Below, in pieces: positions 49,471 to 55,334 of a DNA stretch of 55,334 bases. This stretch comes from JBAXPV01 sp037132075 (GTDB lineage: Bacteria > Bacteroidota > Bacteroidia > Bacteroidales > CAIXZF01), in contig JBAXPV010000026.1 of assembly GCA_037132075.1 (NCBI GenBank), forward strand, positions 1-55,334, read 5' to 3'. Below the pieces are notes generated by a model. It saw nothing but the letters and a program-made list of their open reading frames with translations. It was not told the DNA's origin and searched no databases. Each line of letters opens with the position of its first letter. The stretch's first letter is position 1. Both the position numbers and the translations under genes were made by a program.

Positions 49471-50988
49471 CTATGCAGTTCGCAATAGCTGTATCCTTAT
49501 CGTCGTGCCTTCGTTGATTCCTGATGCCTTCACGAAGATTTTCCCATTGTGATATTCATGGATGATGCGTTGCGCCAGGGTGAGGCCGAGACCCCAGCCT
49601 CGTTTTTTGCTGGTAAAACCCGGATTGAAAATACTCTTATGCTGGGAGCGGGGAATGCCTTTGCCACTATCAGTAATGTCAATGATGACAGATCGCTCAT
49701 TTTCGAATATTTCAATGTCGATAGATCCGTTTCCACTCATGGCATCCACAGAGTTTTTACATACATTCTCGATGACCCATTCAAATAGGCCGGCATTCAT
49801 AGGAATGATGATCTGCCCGGGAGGTGGCGCTGTAATTTTATAATTGACTTTACGGGAGGTTCTGAGTTTTAAATATTCTACCGTTTCTGTGACGATTCTC
49901 ACCAGGTCATCAGGTTTCAACGAAGGTTCTGATCCGATCTTGCTGAATCGTTCAGCAATGGAACTCAATCGTTTGACATCTTTTTCCAGTTCAATGACAG
50001 TTTCGGGGTCCTGGTTGCGCATTTTCATTAACTCAACCCAGGCCATGATGGAGGAAATCGGTGTTCCCAGCTGATGTGCCGTTTCTTTGGCCATTCCGAC
50101 CCAAACCTGTTTTTGCTCGGATCGCCTGGCTGTGCTGAATAAGAGGTAGGAGATAAACAGGAACGCTGTGATCACCCCAAGCTGGAAGAATGGGAAATAT
50201 CGAAGTTGGGTCAGCAAAAAGGAGCTTTGATAAAAAATATATCGCTTGCCTTCATCTTTTAGCCTGAGTTCAATGGGTGCAGAAACTTCCTTCATGTCGA
50301 GAAGCATCCTCCTGGCATACTCTGGTTTCGCCATCTTTACAGAATCCAGGTTTCCATAGGCCAGGATCTTTTGCATGCTGCTGTCGGTAACGATAACAGG
50401 CACTGAAGCTGAGTTTTTCACGACTTCTGAGAAAAAGGTCCGGGTGAGGTCATCCAGGACATGACGTAACTCTGAAAATAGCTTGGATTCACTATAATAA
50501 AAACGGCGCGTCTGTCTTGGTAGAAATTCAATGATGATAGGAGGATAGATAGAAAAAGTCTTTTTCAGGTCTCCCTGCAATACCGTATTCTGGCCACTTT
50601 CCAGCGTAACATTCCTGGATGCCAGGATGTTATCTTTTTCATCAGTCATTATTACCGGGATTGTGGTGTTGTCGCTGACGATCTCAGAATAGACAGAAAT
50701 GTCGGTGGTGACACTGGCTGTAGCCAGTTTTTGGGTTGCCAGGGCCCATTGGTGGACACGTTTTTGTTCTTCTTCCTTGATTTTCAGGAAGAAATCTTCG
50801 GTATAGGTCACAAAGCTTGCTTTTCGCTGGATCGCGTCGGCCCAGATTTTCAGCTTTGCCTGTTCTTCAGTTGCTATTTTCTGAACGAGGTTGTTCGTAT
50901 ACCAAAGCGATACCGTCACAATGAGGACTCCTGTTGCGAAGAGGTAATATTTCCAGACTCGTTTCTGCCGATATATGTTTAATGCCAT
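49471..50988 (-). CDS. Membrane-bound sensor histidine kinase
   Basis: This 505-aa kinase has a helix near the N-terminus (YLFATGVLIVTVSLWYT), a periplasmic sensor region (~35-265), a second helix (FFQLGVITAFLFISYLLF), then the HisKA-type H-box AKETAHQLGTPISSIMAW, and an HATPase domain with N-box ENVCKNSVDAM, G1 DSGKGIPRS and G2 KKRGWGLGLTLAQ. No receiver domain or response regulator gene is next to it, so its partner is elsewhere. The sequence after the H-box (QLGTPISS) matches a kinase group seen often in Bacteroidota. Confidence 0.93.
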   Translation of the reverse strand: MALNIYRQKRVWKYYLFATGVLIVTVSLWYTNNLVQKIATEEQAKLKIWADAIQRKASFVTYTEDFFLKIKEEEQKRVHQWALATQKLATASVTTDISVYSEIVSDNTTIPVIMTDEKDNILASRNVTLESGQNTVLQGDLKKTFSIYPPIIIEFLPRQTRRFYYSESKLFSELRHVLDDLTRTFFSEVVKNSASVPVIVTDSSMQKILAYGNLDSVKMAKPEYARRMLLDMKEVSAPIELRLKDEGKRYIFYQSSFLLTQLRYFPFFQLGVITAFLFISYLLFSTARRSEQKQVWVGMAKETAHQLGTPISSIMAWVELMKMRNQDPETVIELEKDVKRLSSIAERFSKIGSEPSLKPDDLVRIVTETVEYLKLRTSRKVNYKITAPPPGQIIIPMNAGLFEWVIENVCKNSVDAMSGNGSIDIEIFENERSVIIDITDSGKGIPRSQHKSIFNPGFTSKKRGWGLGLTLAQRIIHEYHNGKIFVKASGINEGTTIRIQLLRTA

Positions 50989-51042
50989 AAGCTGAAGTCA
51001 AAACGTCAGTGTAAAGATGGAAATTATTTGTGAAAATTAATC

Positions 51043-53739
51043 CTATTTTTTCGCAGGCTCTTCATCCCAATCAACTTTGAATTGGGCTTTCTCCGCAGTT
51101 TTTTTTGTTGGGCTCTCCGCTTTCCTTGATTTTACGCTGCTGCTGTCAACGCGTTTTCCTTCCCATTCGAATAAAAATTTCCCGTTTTCCTGTTTTTTAA
51201 GGTCTTCCCGTTCAATCAGAGTCAAGGAATCGAGACCAGCCCTGTTTTTCCCAAACTCAGCTTTTAAAGCACTCCCGAGATTTTGTTTCTCCGCACTCAG
51301 GTTTGTTTTGACCTTTTTGCTGACGCTCCCAATGTCATATTTAAAGAGCGGCTTCTCAACTGTCCCGGTGAGTGAGATAAAAAGCGTCGTTCCGCCTCCG
51401 CTTTTGGGGTCAGTTTCCATGATTCCGAATTCATCGTTTTCTTTTTTTGCAGCCCGGGCCTTTTTCCAGAGGATGTCGCTGAGTTTAACCTGGAATTTAT
51501 AGTTGAGCTCATTGTTGAAAGAGTGGGTCCCGGAGATCTTGAAATTCAAGGCATCACTGGAAACGTTCATTTGTGGGATGATAATCTTACTGTCGCGGAT
51601 CACGATATCATTTTGTAGGCTGGAAAACCTGACATGCGACAGATCATCCACCCGGATAAACTTGCCCAGGCCCTGGATCGTCTTGTAATTGTTGAGTTCT
51701 CCATTACTGACAGCAAGTGACGTGGTTGCGAGGATCGAAGCGGGATTTATGTGAAAGTCAGGCCCCATCAGGAAAGAAAACTCAGTATTCCCGGTTCCTG
51801 TGCCTTTCAGATTGTCATGGATGATATAATCCTGGCCGAAATTTCCCATTTCATAAAACGTCCGCATGATGTCGATGTTGGTGAAATTCAGCTTTCCATA
51901 ACAAGAGATCGATTTCCCCTGTGAAGCATCAACAGAGCCGCTTGCGCTGATTTGACCGGCAAGGGCGTTCATACTCAGGGTCCTTACAAACAATCGTTGA
52001 GCGCTGTATCGTATTGTTGTTTTAACATTGAGGGCTTTGAAGCGGGCAAAACTTAAGTGACTTGCCGAAATACTGAGATCTCCCTGGATCATATCAGGAA
52101 AGGCCAGTGCCAAAGAAGACTTGTCGTTGCTTTTGCCATGTTCAAACAATGTGGCAAGGTCGAGCGTTGAAAAACTAAGCTCAGCCTGGATTCCGAGTAC
52201 CTGGTTTTTGTTGAAAATATAGGGGAGTAAATTCGAGAACATCCCATTCAAGGTAAAGGTGTTTCCGGATACGCTGCCTTTCATGTCTTCAGCCCTGACA
52301 TCATTGTTGTTAAAGGTGAATGTCCCGGAAGTTTTTTCCAGTGTGGTATTTTGTCCTTTCAATTTGAATTCCGTACCTGAACATTTTAGAATACCTGCTA
52401 CCTCTGAATCTAAGAAATCGGATACACTAAAGGTGTTGTTACTTTTCAGGCGACCTGCGAATTGAAGTTGTAAATCAACTTTTCCTGTAAGTTTTTCAAT
52501 ATTTTCAGGATAAAGAAACTGGTGAAGGTCAGCGAGTTCAACGCTAGCTTTGAATTTTGTGTGAATCAGTGGTTTGACAAAACCTTCGATCCGTGCACTG
52601 CCGGTGATTTCCCCGCCTTTAAGTCTTGCATTAAATGATTTTAGGTCGATCAGGTTTAATCCGGAATCCCCTTTTTGTTCATAAATATAGATGCCTTGCA
52701 GCTTAATTCCTTCCAGTGAAATCTCTTCCTTTTTGCGTTTAGCGCTGGCATTTGCCAGGGAGAAATCTGCCTGGATCCTGGGAATTCCTTTACCCATAAA
52801 GGCGCCTTTTAAGGTCATGTGAAAAGCAATATCCCCTTTGAAGTCGTAGTTTTCAAAATATTTCTGCCAACTGGCAGGAAGTTCCAGGATAAGGGATTGA
52901 AGGTCAGTTTCTTTTGAAAGCAATGAGAAATCAAGCTGTTTATCTTTGTCGTTGGCCAGGATTGTCCCCTGTGTTTTGAAGGATAGTTTTCCAAGCTCAA
53001 GGTTCCCTTTCTGAAAGGTATATAGCCCACGCTCATTGTCAGCAGCCATTTCAAGATCCAGCTTGACTTCCTTGCCCTTGGCTAAAGATTCGTCAGTAAG
53101 GAGGAATTCCTTCACAACGACAATTCCGTTCACGCGCAGTTGGTAGCTCTGGTCACGGAAACGGCCTTTCAATGCGACCTCACGTGCCAAAATGTTTAAG
53201 TTCTGCTTGTTCGCATGGTTGTCATATATAATTCTCATATTCACCAGGCTCACATTTTCTAATCTAAAATCGATTTTACTGCCTGCTTGTCTGGGTGTGT
53301 CTTTCCAGAAATGAAAATTGTCGCTTAGGTCTTGATAAATCTTGAGGTGGAGGAAGCCTTTCCGGATGTCAATCCGGGTGATTTTATAATTTTGCTTATA
53401 AAGGTCGAGTACGTTGAAATTTAATAAAAGGGATTCAGCCTTTAGAAGGGTGTCTTTTTGCTTGAGATCAGTGGCGTCTTTTGCTGAGATTCCGCTGAAT
53501 TTCAGGCTGGCATAGGGAAAATGTTCAAAGACGGTAAAGCTGATGTCTTTTGCATAAATCTCAGAGCGTAACTGAGTATTCAGTTCATGGATAAAGACGT
53601 TTTTAATGGTATCACCGTAGTAGTTCACGATGATAAATCCCGTTGCCGAAGCCAGCACAATGAGAGAGAGAACAGACAGAAAAAACCATTTCAGGGTTTT
53701 CAGCAAGACAGTAGGCTTCTTACTTTCGTTATTCTCCAT
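51043..53739 (-). CDS. AsmA-family envelope protein
   Basis: This 898-aa protein has one N-terminal membrane helix (WFFLSVLSLIVLASATGFIIV) followed by a very long beta-rich periplasmic region with AsmA/TamB-like repeats (e.g. DISFTVFEHFPYASLKFSGIS and the C-terminal AsmA-like domain around 640-800). The C-terminus is a Lys/Glu-rich linker. AsmA-like proteins are thought to form hydrophobic grooves that carry phospholipids between membranes; that is family knowledge. It lies 16 bp after the pseudouridine synthase gene in the same direction. Confidence 0.88.
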   Translation of the reverse strand: MENNESKKPTVLLKTLKWFFLSVLSLIVLASATGFIIVNYYGDTIKNVFIHELNTQLRSEIYAKDISFTVFEHFPYASLKFSGISAKDATDLKQKDTLLKAESLLLNFNVLDLYKQNYKITRIDIRKGFLHLKIYQDLSDNFHFWKDTPRQAGSKIDFRLENVSLVNMRIIYDNHANKQNLNILAREVALKGRFRDQSYQLRVNGIVVVKEFLLTDESLAKGKEVKLDLEMAADNERGLYTFQKGNLELGKLSFKTQGTILANDKDKQLDFSLLSKETDLQSLILELPASWQKYFENYDFKGDIAFHMTLKGAFMGKGIPRIQADFSLANASAKRKKEEISLEGIKLQGIYIYEQKGDSGLNLIDLKSFNARLKGGEITGSARIEGFVKPLIHTKFKASVELADLHQFLYPENIEKLTGKVDLQLQFAGRLKSNNTFSVSDFLDSEVAGILKCSGTEFKLKGQNTTLEKTSGTFTFNNNDVRAEDMKGSVSGNTFTLNGMFSNLLPYIFNKNQVLGIQAELSFSTLDLATLFEHGKSNDKSSLALAFPDMIQGDLSISASHLSFARFKALNVKTTIRYSAQRLFVRTLSMNALAGQISASGSVDASQGKSISCYGKLNFTNIDIMRTFYEMGNFGQDYIIHDNLKGTGTGNTEFSFLMGPDFHINPASILATTSLAVSNGELNNYKTIQGLGKFIRVDDLSHVRFSSLQNDIVIRDSKIIIPQMNVSSDALNFKISGTHSFNNELNYKFQVKLSDILWKKARAAKKENDEFGIMETDPKSGGGTTLFISLTGTVEKPLFKYDIGSVSKKVKTNLSAEKQNLGSALKAEFGKNRAGLDSLTLIEREDLKKQENGKFLFEWEGKRVDSSSVKSRKAESPTKKTAEKAQFKVDWDEEPAKK

Positions 53740-53755
53740 AGGGTCGTATTAATGC

Positions 53756-55334
53756 TTAACTCAGCATCTTCAGAAAATTGACCTCTTCTGAGCGTAAATG
53801 TCTCCATTTTCCCCTGGGAAGGTCTTTTTTTGTAAGGCTGGCAAATACAACGCGGTCGAGGCGGGTAATCTTATATCCAAGGTGTTCAAAAATTCTTCTT
53901 ACGATACGATTACGGCCTGAATGAATCTCAAGCCCGATTTGTGTCCGGTCAACGCCAGTCCCAATAAAGTCGACAGCATCTACTTTGATGAAACCGTCTT
54001 CAAGTTCAAAGCCTTCTTCTATTTGTTTGAAATGATCGTCAGTAACGGGCAAGTCAACAACCACATGGTACACTTTCCTGATCTCATGTTTGGGATGGGT
54101 CAGGGTTTTCGCCAGTTCTCCGTCATTGGTGAATAACAGAACGCCCGTAGTGTTTCGGTCCAACCGGCCAACCGGATAAATTCTCTCCTTGCAGGCATTG
54201 CCCACGAGGTTCATCACGGTATCTCTTTCCTGGGGATCATCCATGGTGGTGATCACGCCTTTTGGTTTATTCAGGAGGATATAACGTAAAGTTTCACGGC
54301 TAAGCTGTTCATCGCCGATCCGAATCTGCGAATCCGGAGCCACGCGGGTTCCCAGCGTAGTAACGACAATGCCGTTCACCATGACTTTCCCGCTTTCAAT
54401 GAGGGTGTCAGCTTCACGGCGGGAACAAACGCCTGAGTCGGCAATATATTTATTCAGACGGATCAACCCATCGGGTTCGCGTTCAGCCTTTTTTGCAGCA
54501 GGTTTTCTTTCTGAGGAGCCAAAGGATCTTTTGGCATCGTCATAAGATCTTTTCGGCCTGTCATCATCACTCCTGGAAAACGATCTTTTGGGTCTGTCAT
54601 CGTCTCCTCTGGAAAATGCTCTTTTGGGCCGATCTTCATCACTTCCGGAGAATGACCTTTTGGGCCGGTCATCATCGCTTCTTGGAAATGATCTTTTGGG
54701 CCTGTCGTCATCATTTCTGGAGAATGGTCTTTTGGGCCTGTCCTCATCGCTTCCTGAGAATGACCTCTTTGGCCGATCCTCATCGCTGCGGGGATATGAT
54801 CTTTTGGGCCTGTCCTGCTCGTCGCCGCTAAAAGAGCGTTTTTCGCGAAAATCCCCGCTGTCGCTGGAAGATCTTCTTGGTTTTTCCTCAGGGCTCCTGG
54901 GAAATAATTTCTTTGGCTGGTCTTCGTCGCTTCCAGAGAATGACCTTTTGGGTCTGTCTTCATCAGAACGTGTATAGGATCTTTTGGGCTTATCCTCGTC
55001 GCTCCCGGAGAATGACCTTTTGGGTCTGTCTTCATCGGAACGTGTATAGGATCTTTTGGGTTTATCTTCGTCGCTCCCGGAGAAAGACCTTTTGGGTCTG
55101 TCTTCATCGGAACGTGTATAGGATCTTTTGGGTTTATCCTCGTCGCTCCCGGAGAATGACCTTTTGGGTCTGTCTTCATCGGAACGTGTATAGGATCTTT
55201 TGGGTTTATCCTCGTCGCTCCCGGAGAATGACCTTTTGGGTCTGTCTTCATCGGAACGTGTATAGGATCTTTTGGGTTTATCCTCGTCGCTCCCGGAGAA
55301 TGACCTTTTGGGTCTGTCTTCATCGGAACGTGTA
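53756..55334 (-). CDS. RluB/RsuA-type rRNA pseudouridine synthase with long repeat N-terminus (5' end outside)
   Basis: The C-terminal ~236 residues (53756-54466) are an RsuA/RluB-type pseudouridine synthase: S4 domain (RLNKYIADSGVCSRREAD), catalytic Asp in YPVGRLDRNTTGVLLFTNDG, and HSGRNRIVRRIFEHLG. Reading the same frame further upstream, I find no stop up to the window edge: about 290 codons encode SGSDEDRPKRSF- and SYTRSDEDKPKR-like repeats. The TTG at 54466 is thus only an internal Leu (DGLIRLNKY), and no in-frame ATG is seen, so the true start lies beyond 55334. Basic-acidic N-terminal tails of this sort occur in Bacteroidota homologues; RNA or ribosome binding is plausible. The enzyme isomerises uridine in 23S or 16S rRNA. 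Confidence 0.88.
   Translation of the reverse strand, partial: TRSDEDRPKRSFSGSDEDKPKRSYTRSDEDRPKRSFSGSDEDKPKRSYTRSDEDRPKRSFSGSDEDKPKRSYTRSDEDRPKRSFSGSDEDKPKRSYTRSDEDRPKRSFSGSDEDKPKRSYTRSDEDRPKRSFSGSDEDQPKKLFPRSPEEKPRRSSSDSGDFREKRSFSGDEQDRPKRSYPRSDEDRPKRSFSGSDEDRPKRPFSRNDDDRPKRSFPRSDDDRPKRSFSGSDEDRPKRAFSRGDDDRPKRSFSRSDDDRPKRSYDDAKRSFGSSERKPAAKKAEREPDGLIRLNKYIADSGVCSRREADTLIESGKVMVNGIVVTTLGTRVAPDSQIRIGDEQLSRETLRYILLNKPKGVITTMDDPQERDTVMNLVGNACKERIYPVGRLDRNTTGVLLFTNDGELAKTLTHPKHEIRKVYHVVVDLPVTDDHFKQIEEGFELEDGFIKVDAVDFIGTGVDRTQIGLEIHSGRNRIVRRIFEHLGYKITRLDRVVFASLTKKDLPRGKWRHLRSEEVNFLKMLS
54925..55334. repeat. 72-bp in-frame tandem repeat, at least 5 copies
   Basis: The segment CATCGGAACG recurs at 54961 (one change), 55033, 55105, 55177, 55249 and 55321, exactly 72 bp apart; the copies are nearly identical. 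Each unit encodes 24 residues (two 12-residue halves, SDEDRPKRSFSG and SDEDKPKRSYTR). Between ~54500 and 54920 a degenerate 36-bp version continues. The array runs off the window. Confidence 0.9.

Noticed and set aside
54463..55323. A 286-codon minus-strand ORF of MKTDPKGHSPGATRINPKDP-like repeats
   Set aside because: It is the out-of-frame reading of the 72-bp array. The array is in frame with the pseudouridine synthase, encodes a plausible charged tail there, and continues without stop into the enzyme.
54925..55334. CRISPR array
   Set aside because: The units are contiguous 72-bp tandem copies without unique spacers, are coding, and no cas genes are near.

Overview
The window looks like a chromosome segment from an uncultured, probably anaerobic member of the Bacteroidota, most likely Bacteroidales. 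The signs are repeated -7 promoter boxes of the TAnnTTTG type, few Shine-Dalgarno sites, a type IX secretion C-terminal sorting domain on a C10 protease, many short lipoproteins, and housekeeping proteins that read as Bacteroidales-like. No rRNA or CRISPR array is present. One tRNA is present (anticodon CAT).

Positions 1-11.9 kb are an accessory, defence-rich island at the 3' side of the tRNA gene (11913-11988, minus). It holds an IS21-type istB remnant, a 95-aa unknown, an overlapping AAA15-ATPase/RloB TOPRIM pair (AbiL-like), an orphan antitoxin-like gene, a SEC-C protein, a 998-aa TOTE-type primase-helicase, a divergent AbiEi-like antitoxin followed by only the first ~30 codons of its AbiEii toxin, a zinc-ribbon protein, a DUF3800 protein, and the catalytic half of a tyrosine recombinase next to the tRNA.

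At 12.2-22.6 kb, after dusB, a seven-gene operon (13375-22649) encodes a complete-looking group-4 [NiFe]-hydrogenase/complex-I-like membrane complex: two HyfB-like, one HyfC-like, one HyfE-like and one HyfF-like subunit, a NuoC-HyfG fusion and a ferredoxin-HyfI fusion. The ion-channel Glu/Lys residues are kept, but the [NiFe]-ligand cysteines of the large subunit and all four ligands of the proximal 4Fe4S cluster in the small subunit are gone, and the ferredoxin part keeps one cluster instead of two. It is therefore not a hydrogenase but an energy-converting-hydrogenase-related (Ehr-like) complex in an extreme, cofactor-depleted form. This is the best candidate for an unusual system in the window.

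At 22.6-55.3 kb the content is ordinary core and envelope genes: C10 and S9 proteases, elbB, rsmI, an M28 peptidase, lipoproteins, cyclophilin, pheS, asd, a membrane glycosyltransferase, lspA, a DksA-like protein, ileS, a methionine-cycle group (metH-metF divergent from ahcY), an acyltransferase, a histidine kinase, an AsmA-like protein, and an RluB/RsuA-type pseudouridine synthase. The synthase carries a long N-terminal Ser/Asp/Lys/Arg repeat encoded by a 72-bp tandem array that runs off the right edge.
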